In this document: positions 17,404 through 26,070 of the stretch, piece by piece
How the letters are laid out: each line of letters begins with the position of its first letter
Numbering within the stretch: the stretch's first letter is position 1
Assembly (NCBI GenBank): GCA_001281695.1
Contig: LJIE01000001.1
Span: 688,107 to 752,106, forward strand
Length of the DNA: 64,000 bases
Source of the DNA: a bacterium 336/3
Lineage (GTDB): Bacteria > Bacteroidota > Bacteroidia > Cytophagales > Thermonemataceae
Reading direction: 5' to 3'
Notes under the pieces: generated by a model
Told to the model about the DNA's origin: nothing
Database searches by the model: none
The model's input: the letters and a program-made list of their open reading frames with translations, nothing else
Translations under genes and position numbers: made by a program

Positions 17404-18915
17404 ATGAAGTATTTTATGAAAATATCTTATATAAAGTCTTTCGTACTTGCAGGCATCATGTTATTTTCTGCAGCTGCTTGTAATAAAGTACTTGACCCAG
17501 AATTAGAATATGCAATTGAAGCAAGTCGTTTAAAAACAATCACAGATTTTGAGCGTGTATTGAGTGGAGGATATGCTTTTATGAGAAATGATGGTTATTA
17601 TCGATTTGGATATACAGGAGGAGGAGATGTTGGTACAGATAATATGATAGAGACATCAGCCTCTTTAGGTAATAATAGATCATTGGCTCAATGGTATTAT
17701 AACTCTGGTAGTACAGTAGTAAGTCGTTTATGGAGTTCTCCATATCAAGTTATTAATCAGGCTAATGCAGTATTAGATAATCTTGATAACTTAACGGAAA
17801 CAGCTTCAGGGCAGAAAAATAGAATTAAAGGACAAGCTTTAGCTTTAAGAGCACTGGCTCATTTTGACTTAATGCGTTTCTTTGCCCCCTCTTATGATAG
17901 AAACTCTTCTGAATTTGGAGTAGCAATTAAAACGAAAAGTGAAGCAACTTTTCCTCCTCGTTCTACTGTCAAAGAATGTTATGACTTTATTTACAAAGAC
18001 TTAACAGAAGCAGAATCATTACTAAGTAATATAGACATTCCTATTAATGGAATAAGAAAAACACGATTAGATATTCATGGTGTAAGAGCCATTAGAGCTA
18101 GAGTTTCTTTATATGCAAAAGATTGGGCTGATGCCAAAGCTTATACTGATAAGGTAATTGCAGAAAGTGGTGTTAACCTTGGAAGTATTAGTGGAAGTAT
18201 TGGTGTTGGATTAACAGCGTCTGCAATCAATAATACAACTTCTTTTCAGAGTGTTTGGTTTAATGACTTGAATTCAGGAGTTGAAACAATCTTTGCAGTA
18301 GCTTTTAATGTTGGGCAAGGAGCTCCAGGTAATTTTCCATTAGATGGAGTGAATGGTTACACTGTTTCTAATGATTGGAGAAATCTTTTTGTAGGAGTAA
18401 CTACTAATGATGTTCGTTTTAATGTAACTTATAATGGAGCGGCTTCTCCAGCTGCGGCATCTTATCAAAAATTCTCAGGAAGATTCAATGGTACTTCTAT
18501 TGCTCGTGATGGCAATGTGGATGTAAAAGTATTTAGAATAGCAGAAATGTATCTAATTAGAGCTGAGGCTAATTTTAATCTTGGCAACAATACTGATGCA
18601 AGAAATGATATTCGTATTTTACGTACTAATAGAATAAATGGCTATAACTCTGTAACAGACAATGTTGCTGATGTATTAGCAAACATTCAACTGGAACGTA
18701 GAAAAGAATTAGTAGGAGAAGGACATCGTTGGTTTGATGCAAAACGTTACAACTTAGGTTTTGATAGAGGAGCAGCTCCTGGTCAAGGTGATTGCCCAAG
18801 TACAGCACCTGATTGTAGCATCCAAGCAGGAAATTATCGTTTTGTTTATCCTATTCCTTTAGGAGAAATACAAGCTAATCCTGCCATGAAAAGCCAACAA
18901 AACCCAGGATGGTAA
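17404..18915 (+). CDS. SusD/RagB-family nutrient-binding outer-membrane lipoprotein
   Basis: This 503-residue lipoprotein has its lipid cysteine at Cys26 (FSAAAC) counting from the first ATG; a second ATG four codons in would serve equally. It has SusD-family features: an N-terminal TPR-like region with GQALALRALAHFDLMRFFAPSY (about 140-160), RLDIHGVRAIRARVSLYAKDW, and the C-terminal segment IAEMYLIRAEANFNLGN followed by ERRKELVGEGHRWFDAKR. SusD caps the SusC barrel and delivers ligand to it. It starts nine bases after susC and precedes two further lipoprotein genes at short spacing, so all four are probably one operon. Confidence 0.93.
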   Translation: MKYFMKISYIKSFVLAGIMLFSAAACNKVLDPELEYAIEASRLKTITDFERVLSGGYAFMRNDGYYRFGYTGGGDVGTDNMIETSASLGNNRSLAQWYYNSGSTVVSRLWSSPYQVINQANAVLDNLDNLTETASGQKNRIKGQALALRALAHFDLMRFFAPSYDRNSSEFGVAIKTKSEATFPPRSTVKECYDFIYKDLTEAESLLSNIDIPINGIRKTRLDIHGVRAIRARVSLYAKDWADAKAYTDKVIAESGVNLGSISGSIGVGLTASAINNTTSFQSVWFNDLNSGVETIFAVAFNVGQGAPGNFPLDGVNGYTVSNDWRNLFVGVTTNDVRFNVTYNGAASPAAASYQKFSGRFNGTSIARDGNVDVKVFRIAEMYLIRAEANFNLGNNTDARNDIRILRTNRINGYNSVTDNVADVLANIQLERRKELVGEGHRWFDAKRYNLGFDRGAAPGQGDCPSTAPDCSIQAGNYRFVYPIPLGEIQANPAMKSQQNPGW

Positions 18916-18944
18916 AATAAGCTAATCTTTTAATCTACGTATTT

Positions 18945-19913
18945 ATGAAAAAAATAATATATATGTTTGCCATTCTCACAGGAGCCATTTTATTTGCCTC
19001 TTGTGAGAAAAGTAGACCTGTAACTTATACAGGTAATAACTTTGTTCACTTTCAGGATAGTCTTGTAAGTGTTTCAGAATCTTCAGCAAAAGAAGATGCA
19101 AACGGTAATATTCAGAGTATACCTTCTCTTGCTACCATTCGTATCAATCGTGCTACATCTGATATTAGTAAAGATTTAGTCGTTAGCTTTAGTATCACTG
19201 CTAAATATGTAAAGATAGATACATTGACGGGTTCTCCTACAAATGGAGAAGAAATTGAGGTTGGAGATGTTCCACAAGGTCAATTCTACTTATCAAGTCC
19301 TTCTAATATTACTATCAAAGCTGGTGAAGCATTTGCATTTTTAACTGTAACAGCTGTAAATAATGATGATGTAGATGGAAATAAAAAACTAACCATTACT
19401 CTTGAATCTACATCTGACGCATCTTTTAGCTTAGGTTATCCTGGTCCTGATAAGAAAAATAAGTCTAATGTTTTATACATTGTAGATGATGACTGTCCTT
19501 TGGATATATCGAAATTTGTAGGCACTTTAAAAGTAGAAGATAATGCAGTGGGTTCACCACCTCTTGCAAATACTTATAATGTAACATCTACTCAAATTAG
19601 TACAAACTCTATTGCTATTACAGGTTTATTTGACCCTGCAACGAGGTATCCAACGCCTACACCTTGCCCAGCACCTGTAGTAATAGTGTTCAATACAGCA
19701 ACAAAAGATGTACTATTTACACCAGCTACACAAAATGCTTATTATAGAGCTGGAACTTGCCCAAGTACAACTCAACCTCGTGTAGTTTTCTTGGATGCAG
19801 CAGTACCTTCTAAGATAAATACTTGTGATGGCTCATTTACATTGAACTATTTTGTGCAAAACCCTGCTGCAGCCAGTCCATTTGATGTTGTTACAAGTAA
19901 AATTAAGAAATAA
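18945..19913 (+). CDS. lipoprotein with Calx-beta/DUF4843-like region, SusCD-associated
   Basis: This 322-residue lipoprotein has its lipid cysteine at Cys20 (LFASC). The N-terminal half (about 25-185) has the pattern of Calx-beta or DUF4843-like surface domains: FVHFQDSLVSVSESS, IKAGEAFAFLTVTAVNND, and the ending VLYIVDDDCPLDISKF. The C-terminal half is Pro/Thr/Ala-rich with four cysteines (ATRYPTPTPCPAPV, RAGTCPSTTQ, INTCDGSF). It likely sits on the cell surface with the SusCD complex as an accessory binding protein. Domain assignment is by eye and only moderately certain. Third gene of the operon. Confidence 0.7.
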   Translation: MKKIIYMFAILTGAILFASCEKSRPVTYTGNNFVHFQDSLVSVSESSAKEDANGNIQSIPSLATIRINRATSDISKDLVVSFSITAKYVKIDTLTGSPTNGEEIEVGDVPQGQFYLSSPSNITIKAGEAFAFLTVTAVNNDDVDGNKKLTITLESTSDASFSLGYPGPDKKNKSNVLYIVDDDCPLDISKFVGTLKVEDNAVGSPPLANTYNVTSTQISTNSIAITGLFDPATRYPTPTPCPAPVVIVFNTATKDVLFTPATQNAYYRAGTCPSTTQPRVVFLDAAVPSKINTCDGSFTLNYFVQNPAAASPFDVVTSKIKK

Positions 19914-19952
19914 TATATATTATTTTACTATCTAAAATAAAATATCTTTGAT

Positions 19953-21413
19953 ATGAAGAAAATATTAAATATACACAGTTTCTTATCTATTACATTACTG
20001 ATAATACTATTATCAGGCTGTAAGAATGATAAAGGAGATGTTTTGTTGCGACCCAGAAATGAAAGAGATGTAGTGGAGGTGATGCAACGTGAAACAAAAG
20101 GAGATTTTACAATGTTTTTAGAAGCATTAGAACTAACAGGCATAGGCAAACAAATTAGTGTTGAGGCTAATCAAAATCCATCAAAACGTTATATAGTTTT
20201 TGCTCCTACTAATAAGGCATTTAGTGCATTACTTTTACAATTAGGAACTGCTTCAGTTGCTCAAACAGATATTACAGTACTTACAGAAACTGTAAAAGCT
20301 CATATTCATGAATTACCAAATGCAGAAAAAAATATCAAATTGGCTGATTTAACAGAAGGAGATTATAAAACTTTGCAAGCAGGTAGAGATATTTATGTTA
20401 ATTTTGACTGTGATGGTAACCCTTATTTGAATGGCAAAACTATTGTAGCTTTTGAAAGAGCTTCTAAAAATGGTTATGTGTATGGTATTGAAGACGTAAT
20501 CTTCCAACCAACAAGTACTATTGCAGAAATACTCAATAGTGACCCAGATTTAGCTGTTTTGAATCAACTTATTAATAAGGCTGGTTTAGGTGGTGTTTTT
20601 GCAGATGCTTCTAAAAGTTATACGCTTTTAGCTCCTTCTAATGCTGCTCTTTTTGATGTTGGTCTTGACCCTGCAACCTTTGATACTCCTGAAGAAATAG
20701 CATTCTTAGACAGTGTTTTAAGATACCATGTGATAGGAGGTAGAGTATTTGGACTAAGTGTTTGTAATGAAAAACCTTATGTAAGTTTACTTGGACAAGA
20801 TATCCAGTTGGATGCTGCTGGTATTATAGGTGGAGAATTCAATGACTTTGTAGAATTTACAGGACAAAATGCTCATTTTGCAAAAAATGGAGTGATACAC
20901 AAAGTTGATTACCCAATATTGCCTTCTACAATTAATATTCGTCAAAGAGTAGCTCAATTACCTGAAAACCCATCTAATTTGGCTAACTCTTTTGCTATAG
21001 CAAAACAAGCATTGGCTCTTACTGGTTTGGATGTAGAATTAGAGAAAAAATCTAGAGTAACGATGATGTTACCTAATGATGCAGCATTTACAGCTTTCTT
21101 ATCATTGAATAATTTTGCTTCTATTTATGATATTCCTGTTGATAAGTTAACAATATTATTAGAATATCACATCATTACTCGTAGAGCTTTCTTTAATGAC
21201 TTCAGTACATCAGCTTCTGCTATTGTTACTATGAAGACAGTACAAGGTGAGGAAATGCCAACACCTGTAGCAGATAATGTAAATTATGTTTTTACTGCTT
21301 CACCTTATAATGCCTCTGCTGGTAGAATAGATATGAAACTTACTAATGGAAATATGCATGTACTTCGTAAAGTGCAAGTTCCTAAGGCATTAAATTTAAA
21401 GCAAGTGCCATAA
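19953..21413 (+). CDS. fasciclin (FAS1)-domain lipoprotein, SusCD-associated
   Basis: This 486-residue lipoprotein has its lipid cysteine at Cys23 (LLSGC). It appears to hold three FAS1 domains: about 45-185 (YIVFAPTNKAFSALL, then GYVYGIEDVIFQP), 190-330 (YTLLAPSNAALFDVGL, then FAKNGVIHKVDYPILP) and 345-480 (VTMMLPNDAAFTAFL, then NGNMHVLRKVQVP). FAS1 modules mediate adhesion or ligand binding. It is the fourth gene of the SusCD operon, which ends at the hairpin at 21436. Surface location is inferred from operon context and the lipoprotein signal. Confidence 0.85.
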   Translation: MKKILNIHSFLSITLLIILLSGCKNDKGDVLLRPRNERDVVEVMQRETKGDFTMFLEALELTGIGKQISVEANQNPSKRYIVFAPTNKAFSALLLQLGTASVAQTDITVLTETVKAHIHELPNAEKNIKLADLTEGDYKTLQAGRDIYVNFDCDGNPYLNGKTIVAFERASKNGYVYGIEDVIFQPTSTIAEILNSDPDLAVLNQLINKAGLGGVFADASKSYTLLAPSNAALFDVGLDPATFDTPEEIAFLDSVLRYHVIGGRVFGLSVCNEKPYVSLLGQDIQLDAAGIIGGEFNDFVEFTGQNAHFAKNGVIHKVDYPILPSTINIRQRVAQLPENPSNLANSFAIAKQALALTGLDVELEKKSRVTMMLPNDAAFTAFLSLNNFASIYDIPVDKLTILLEYHIITRRAFFNDFSTSASAIVTMKTVQGEEMPTPVADNVNYVFTASPYNASAGRIDMKLTNGNMHVLRKVQVPKALNLKQVP

Positions 21414-21435
21414 AATCTAAAAAATGTTTATTTTG

Positions 21436-21469
21436 CAACCCGATAAATAAAATTTTATCGGGTTGTTTT
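21436..21469 (+). terminator. intrinsic terminator of the SusCD operon
   Basis: Perfect 12-bp stem CAACCCGATAAA / TTTATCGGGTTG with a 6-base loop, followed by TTTT. It lies 22 bases past the FAS1 gene stop and 17 before the rsmH start. Confidence 0.85.
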
Positions 21470-21485
21470 ATTATACCAAGTTGCT

Positions 21486-22403
21486 ATGGAACAAGCATAT
21501 CATATACCTGTACTACTGAAACAATCAGTAGAAGCTCTTAACATATATTCAGATGGAATTTATGCAGATTTAACTTTTGGGGGTGGAGGACACACAAAAG
21601 AGATTTTAACACATTTGTCTAATAAGGGGAAATTATACTCATTCGACCAAGACCAAGATGCTTGGGAAAATGCTGTTAATATAAAAGAAAAATACCCTAA
21701 TTTTTATTTGATTAAAAATAATTTTCGGCATTTAGAACAAGAAATCAAGAAGTTACAAATAATAGGAGAGCTAGATGGTATTCTTGCTGATTTGGGTGTC
21801 TCTTCACATCAATTTGATACAGCTGAAAGGGGGTTTTCTTTTCGGTTTGAAGCTGAATTAGATATGCGAATGAACCAAGAGCAACAATTGACAGCTCAGA
21901 ATATTGTGAATGAGTATTCTGAGAAAGAGCTTCATAAAATTTTTGGAATTTATGGAGAAATAAAAAATGCTAAAACATTAGCTAACACAGTTGTTAATAA
22001 CCGAAAAAAGAAAGAAATCATAACTATTCAGGATTTAAAAAATGCAATTGAAGGTTGTATACCTAAAAAAGAATTTAATAAGTATTTGGCTCAAGTATTT
22101 CAGGCGTTGAGAATTGAAGTAAATGATGAACTGAAAGTTATAGAAGAAATGCTTATTCAATCCGTAAGTGTATTAAAAAAAGAAGGAAGATTAGTGGTTA
22201 TATCTTATCATTCATTAGAAGATAGATTAGTAAAAAACTTTTTTCAGAAAGGAAAGTTTTTTGGTGAAGTAGAAAAAGACTTTTATGGGAATGAGATAAA
22301 ACCATTTAAAATTATAGAAAAACTTATAATTCCTTCGGAAGAAGAAATAGAAAGAAATCCAAGAGCAAGAAGTGCTAAAATGCGAGTTGCTGAAAAACTT
22401 TAA
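21486..22403 (+). CDS. rsmH: 16S rRNA (cytosine(1402)-N4)-methyltransferase
   Basis: RsmH (MraW) methylates N4 of C1402 in the ribosomal P site using SAM. The 305-residue length is standard. Recognisable segments are the opening HIPVLLKQSVEAL, motif I YADLTFGGGGHTKEIL (about 27-42), GILADLGVSSHQFD, RGFSFRFEAELDMRM, VFQALRIEVNDEL, and the C-terminal NPRARSAKMRVAEK. In most bacteria, Bacteroidota included, the gene sits with mraZ and ftsI in the division/cell-wall cluster; here neither is adjacent. Its stop overlaps the stop of the convergent nuclease gene by four bases. Confidence 0.96.
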   Translation: MEQAYHIPVLLKQSVEALNIYSDGIYADLTFGGGGHTKEILTHLSNKGKLYSFDQDQDAWENAVNIKEKYPNFYLIKNNFRHLEQEIKKLQIIGELDGILADLGVSSHQFDTAERGFSFRFEAELDMRMNQEQQLTAQNIVNEYSEKELHKIFGIYGEIKNAKTLANTVVNNRKKKEIITIQDLKNAIEGCIPKKEFNKYLAQVFQALRIEVNDELKVIEEMLIQSVSVLKKEGRLVVISYHSLEDRLVKNFFQKGKFFGEVEKDFYGNEIKPFKIIEKLIIPSEEEIERNPRARSAKMRVAEKL

Positions 22404-22990
22404 AAGCCTCTTTTTCCTAATTCGTCCCTAATTTTAGCGGCTTTTTCATAATCTTCATTGTCTAATGCTTCAGTAAGAAGTATTTGAAGTTGATCTGTGG
22501 GATAATCTTTTAGAGATTCGGGACGATTAATGGGTGTGACTTCTTCTAAATGTCCATCCTCTTCATCATCTTCTTCTTCATCTGTAAGAATAATACCTGC
22601 TTCTGTAAGAACATTCTCAAATGTATAAACAGGAGCATTAAAACGTAATGCTATTGCAATAGCATCAGAAGGGCGAGCATCAATTTCAATTTTTCTATCT
22701 TCACTAATACAAATTAACTTTGCAAAGAAGACACCTTCACGTAAATCAGAGATAATAACCTCTATAACTCTTATTTCAAAAGCTTCTGCCATTGACCTAA
22801 ACAAATCGTGTGTCATAGGTCTATTGGGCGTAATACGTTCTATTTCTATTGCAATAGCTTGGGCTTCAAACATACCAATAATAATTGGTAATCGTCTGCT
22901 ACCATTTTTCTCTCCTAAAACCAATGCAAAAGAGCCTTGTTGGGCTTGGCTAGAAGATAAACCTAAAATTTCTAAACGTATTTTGCTCAC
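22400..22990 (-). CDS. bifunctional nuclease (DUF151) family protein with C-terminal UVR motif
   Basis: This 196-residue protein has a DUF151/bifunctional nuclease domain at about residues 3-135: LEILGLSSSQAQQGSFALVL, LPIIIGMFEAQAIAIEIE, RPMTHDLFRSMAEAF and DARPSDAIAIALRFNAPVY are all family-typical. A short acidic linker (DEEEDDEEDGH) leads to a UVR motif at about 165-196 (LQILLTEALDNEDYEKAAKI), like that which joins UvrB to UvrC. This fused form is common in Bacteroidota. A nucleic-acid function is likely, but the cellular role is not settled. It ends convergent with rsmH. Confidence 0.87.
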   Translation of the reverse strand: MSKIRLEILGLSSSQAQQGSFALVLGEKNGSRRLPIIIGMFEAQAIAIEIERITPNRPMTHDLFRSMAEAFEIRVIEVIISDLREGVFFAKLICISEDRKIEIDARPSDAIAIALRFNAPVYTFENVLTEAGIILTDEEEDDEEDGHLEEVTPINRPESLKDYPTDQLQILLTEALDNEDYEKAAKIRDELGKRGF

Positions 22991-23113
22991 GTGTTTTGTA
23001 AAGTTCTTACTATCTTATACAAAAATAAAGTAAAAAGATAATTTATCCAACTTTTCACTGAAACTTTGTTTGTGTAACAAATTGATGAAAACTGTTTAGA
23101 TTTATACTTTTTC

Positions 23114-23611
23114 TTAATCACTATCTTCTAATCCTACTATAAGAGCTTTGAAATTAGCAACTTTTTCTGTCCATTCAGACCATTCTTTGTCCGATTCGAC
23201 CAAAGCAACTTGGCTTGGTTGTAAGCCTTCAAATGATTTTCCTGTTAAAAGTTCTACTAAATAAGATATATGAGGATTATGCCCCACTATAAGAATATTT
23301 GTAGAGTTTTTGTTGAATTGTTGATTGATAAACTGTAACCAAACTCTTACAGAAGCATTATACAATTCTTTATGGCTTTGGATATTTTGTTGATCAAAAC
23401 CCAATTGTTCTGCAAAGAAATGAGCTGTTAAAAAAGTTCTAATAGCAGAACTTGTCCAAATTTCATTCATAGAAACGCTATAATTAGCTATTTCTTGGCC
23501 AATACTGACAGCTTGTCTATAACCTTTTGTTGTAAGAATTCTATTGAAATCGTCATAGTCATCGATAGCTTCTGCATGGCGAGCTATCCATAGTTTTCTT
23601 GTTGCTACCAT
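23114..23611 (-). CDS. SixA-like histidine phosphatase family protein
   Basis: This is a small cytoplasmic histidine phosphatase of 165 residues. The phosphorylated histidine is His12 in ARHAEA, the form seen in SixA-like proteins in place of RHG; the second histidine is in VGHNPHISYLVELL, near residue 109. SixA members dephosphorylate phosphohistidine or small phosphoesters. I chose the ATG at 23611, which overlaps the end of the CAP-protein gene by seven bases (ATGGTAG); the longer frame from 23635 would overlap by 31. The overlap suggests translational coupling. The substrate cannot be inferred. Confidence 0.85.
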   Translation of the reverse strand: MVATRKLWIARHAEAIDDYDDFNRILTTKGYRQAVSIGQEIANYSVSMNEIWTSSAIRTFLTAHFFAEQLGFDQQNIQSHKELYNASVRVWLQFINQQFNKNSTNILIVGHNPHISYLVELLTGKSFEGLQPSQVALVESDKEWSEWTEKVANFKALIVGLEDSD

Positions 23612-24165
23612 TGATGTTTTGCTATAATTACACACATATAAGTTCCATATTTGCCACCATTTGCCCAGCCAATACCAATATCTGTAAGGTTTGCATAAAA
23701 TTTTTCTATACCTAACAAATGATTTCTATGCCCAGCTTCTTTATGATTAACAACTCCTCCATCTTTAATCAAATAAATGATGCCTTCTTTGGGGTTGACA
23801 TTGCCTGCTGAAAGGGATTCGAAGTAATTATTACTCTTTGGAGTTGTCCATTCTTCTGGGATAGTAAAACCTGCTCGTAAAATGAGAATATTAATACCAT
23901 TACCATCAGGATCTGTATGACCAAAATAGCTTCTTTTAACCATATCTTCTGCCTTTTTTTGTGCTACGTTAGCTAATGTATCATTCCAAACAAGTATAGG
24001 ACGTGAGCTTATCCCAGCTAAATTAATGCCTAATTCTTTACTATATAAAGCAGGATTCTGCCTAATTTTATTTAAATAAATAACAGATTCTTTTACTTGA
24101 GAGTTAATTTGAGCTTGTAAAAGTAAACTCAGAAAGAATAATGATATAGTAAAAATAATACGCAT
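23605..24165 (-). CDS. CAP (SCP/PR1)-domain secreted protein
   Basis: This 186-residue protein has a signal peptide (MRIIFTISLFFLSLLLQAQ) followed by a CAP domain. Family motifs are INKIRQ-like YLNKIRQNPALYS (about 29-41), WNDTLANVAQKKAEDMVKR, FGHTDPDG (about 82-89), ESLSAGN, and GHRNHLLGIEKFYANLTDIG (about 139-158). The His pair in the HTDP and GHRNH motifs forms the usual metal-binding cavity. Bacterial CAP proteins are exported and mostly of unknown function. It is coupled to the SixA-like phosphatase gene by a seven-base overlap. Confidence 0.88.
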   Translation of the reverse strand: MRIIFTISLFFLSLLLQAQINSQVKESVIYLNKIRQNPALYSKELGINLAGISSRPILVWNDTLANVAQKKAEDMVKRSYFGHTDPDGNGINILILRAGFTIPEEWTTPKSNNYFESLSAGNVNPKEGIIYLIKDGGVVNHKEAGHRNHLLGIEKFYANLTDIGIGWANGGKYGTYMCVIIAKHQW

Positions 24166-24289
24166 ACAATTTTATGTTAAAAAATAAAATGTAAGCAAAT
24201 TTCGTGTTTTTTTATTATTTTAGAATACCTTTTTAGTAATATTGCTTAATTTTTTTAGCATTATCTTGTTTTTCAAATAATTAATAAAT

Positions 24290-24916
24290 ATGCTTTCTTC
24301 TTTTTCAGGCAAATATATAGAGGTAGGTGTTGATGAAGTAGGGCGTGGTTGTTTGGCGGGTACAGTAGTAGCTTCTGCTGTCATATTACCGCTTGACTTC
24401 TCGCATACAACCCTTACAGACTCTAAACAGCTTACTTTTACTCAAAGAGAAAGTATTGAAGAAGATATCAAAAAAGAAGCCATTGCTTGGGCAATAGGTG
24501 AAGCCTCAATTGAAGAAATTGATAAAATTAATATTTTACAAGCTTCTATATTGGCTATGCATAGAGCTTTAGATAAAATATTTGAAGAGAGCAATATTAC
24601 CCCTGAAATGATATTGGTAGATGGAAATAAGTTTAAACCCTATAACTTTATTCCATATCAGTGTATAGTGAAAGGTGATTCAAAATACTTTTCTATTGCA
24701 GCAGCCTCAGTATTGGCTAAAAACTATCGAGATAAAAAAATGATAGAACTATCTAAAAATTATCCAGAGTATGCATGGGATAGCAATATGGGGTATCCAA
24801 CACCTGCACATAAAAAAGCCATTCAGAAATATGGATTAACTCCTTACCACAGAATGACTTTTAAACCTTGTGCAGAACTACTTGCTACCAGCGAATTAGA
24901 GCGGAAGCCCAAGTAA
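24290..24916 (+). CDS. rnhB: ribonuclease HII
   Basis: RNase HII removes ribonucleotides from RNA:DNA hybrids and misincorporated single ribonucleotides. This 208-residue protein has the full active site: Asp15 and Glu16 in GVDEVGRGCLAG, Asp111 in LVDGNKF, and Asp130 in VKGDSKYFSIAAASVLAK. The C-terminal segment MGYPTPAHKKAIQKYGLTPYH is also typical. Its 3' end overlaps the 3' end of the convergent fabH-like gene by 32 bases, so the last ten codons lie antisense to that gene. It has an AT-rich leader with no Shine-Dalgarno sequence. Confidence 0.96.
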   Translation: MLSSFSGKYIEVGVDEVGRGCLAGTVVASAVILPLDFSHTTLTDSKQLTFTQRESIEEDIKKEAIAWAIGEASIEEIDKINILQASILAMHRALDKIFEESNITPEMILVDGNKFKPYNFIPYQCIVKGDSKYFSIAAASVLAKNYRDKKMIELSKNYPEYAWDSNMGYPTPAHKKAIQKYGLTPYHRMTFKPCAELLATSELERKPK

Positions 24917-25883
24917 ATCCACTACCAAAAGCAGCTAGACAAACTAAATCTCCTGAACGAACACGCCCTTCTTGCCAAGCTTCTGTAAGAGCAATAGGAA
25001 TAGAGGCAGCCGTTGTATTTCCATATTTTTGGATATTACTGACTACTTTTTCATCAGGCATATTCATTACCTGTTGAATATATTTGGTAATACGCAAATT
25101 AGCCTGATGTGGAACTAATAAATTAAGCTCAGATTCTGAATATCCATTGGCTTGAAGAGCCTCCCTAATTACTTCAGGAAAACGTACAACAGCATGCTTG
25201 AAAACAGCCTGACCTTGCATAAAAGGTAAATGTTTGCCTTCTTCAATTATTTTAGGACTCATTCTGTCTTTTAAACGGCTTCCAGGGTGTTCTAAGAATA
25301 AATCTTCAGCATATTGTCCTTGTGAATGAAGATGTGTAGATAAAATTCTATGATTGGCATCTTGAGTTGCTTGTACTACAGCAGCCCCTGCTCCATCCCC
25401 AAATAATACAGCAAAATTTCTATTTCTATTGCTGAGTTCTAATATATTTGATTGTACTTCTGAGCCTATAACCAAGATATTTTTATACATTCCAGTCTTA
25501 ATATACTGATCTGCAATAGAAAGAGCATAAATAAAACCTGAGCATTGAGCTCTTACATCTAAAGCTCCAATTTCTCGGAAAGGTAAAGATTTTTGTACCA
25601 AAACGCCTGAACCAGGAAAATTAAAATCGGGGCTTAGTGTTGCAAAAATAATGAAATCAATATCTTGAGCTTCTAAGTTTGCATTTTTGAGAGCCATTTT
25701 AGTTGCTTCAACAGCCATCGTTGCAACTGTATCTTTTCCTTCTGTATAAAAACGACGTTCTTGGATTCCAGAACGCTCAATAATCCACTCATTAGAAGTA
25801 TCCATGAGCTTTTCTAAGTCTGTATTGGTTACGATATTCTCAGGAACATAAAAACCTAAACCCTTAATTTGTGAATAGTACAT
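24885..25883 (-). CDS. beta-ketoacyl-ACP synthase III (FabH-like)
   Basis: FabH-type enzymes condense an acyl-CoA with malonyl-ACP to start fatty acid or related chains. The product is 332 residues from the ATG at 25883, which opens with the family start MYYSQIKGLGFYVPENIVTN; an earlier ATG at 25913 adds ten unlikely residues. The triad is present: Cys in DVRAQCSGFIYAL (about residue 113), His in LLVPHQANLRI (about 248), and Asn in KYGNTTAASIPIAL (about 278). Members of this family also load specialised chains, so fabH itself is not certain. It converges on rnhB. Confidence 0.88.
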   Translation of the reverse strand: MYYSQIKGLGFYVPENIVTNTDLEKLMDTSNEWIIERSGIQERRFYTEGKDTVATMAVEATKMALKNANLEAQDIDFIIFATLSPDFNFPGSGVLVQKSLPFREIGALDVRAQCSGFIYALSIADQYIKTGMYKNILVIGSEVQSNILELSNRNRNFAVLFGDGAGAAVVQATQDANHRILSTHLHSQGQYAEDLFLEHPGSRLKDRMSPKIIEEGKHLPFMQGQAVFKHAVVRFPEVIREALQANGYSESELNLLVPHQANLRITKYIQQVMNMPDEKVVSNIQKYGNTTAASIPIALTEAWQEGRVRSGDLVCLAAFGSGFTWASALIRW

Positions 25884-25910
25884 AACTGCGTTTAAATAAA
25901 AATAACAAGG

Positions 25911-25918
25911 CAAATATA
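25911..25918 (-). promoter_or_regulatory. possible -7 element for the FabH-like gene
   Basis: On the minus strand this reads TATATTTG, a full match to TAnnTTTG, 28 bases before the chosen start. No TTTG is found at the -33 spacing. Confidence 0.4.
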
Positions 25919-26021
25919 CATTGATTTTTTTAATCTTTGAATAATGATATAAAATATTTGAAATTTATAATTATATGTTTTTATAAAAAATGTATAAACA
26001 GTCTTGACAGAAAAATAATAT

Positions 26022-26051
26022 TTTGTTTTTGACAAAAAAATACTACCTTTG
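26022..26051 (+). promoter_or_regulatory. Bacteroidota-type promoter for rpsU
   Basis: TTTG at 26022-26025, an 18-base spacer, then TACCTTTG at 26044-26051 (consensus TTTG-N~19-TAnnTTTG). It lies 35 bases before the rpsU start, giving a short leader that holds the Shine-Dalgarno sequence. Confidence 0.7.
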
Positions 26052-26070
26052 TAGCCCACAAAAAAAATCG

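Noticed and set aside
14329-18915. SusCD pair as a polysaccharide utilisation locus
   Set aside because: No carbohydrate-active enzyme or regulator is adjacent, so only the transporter itself can be supported.
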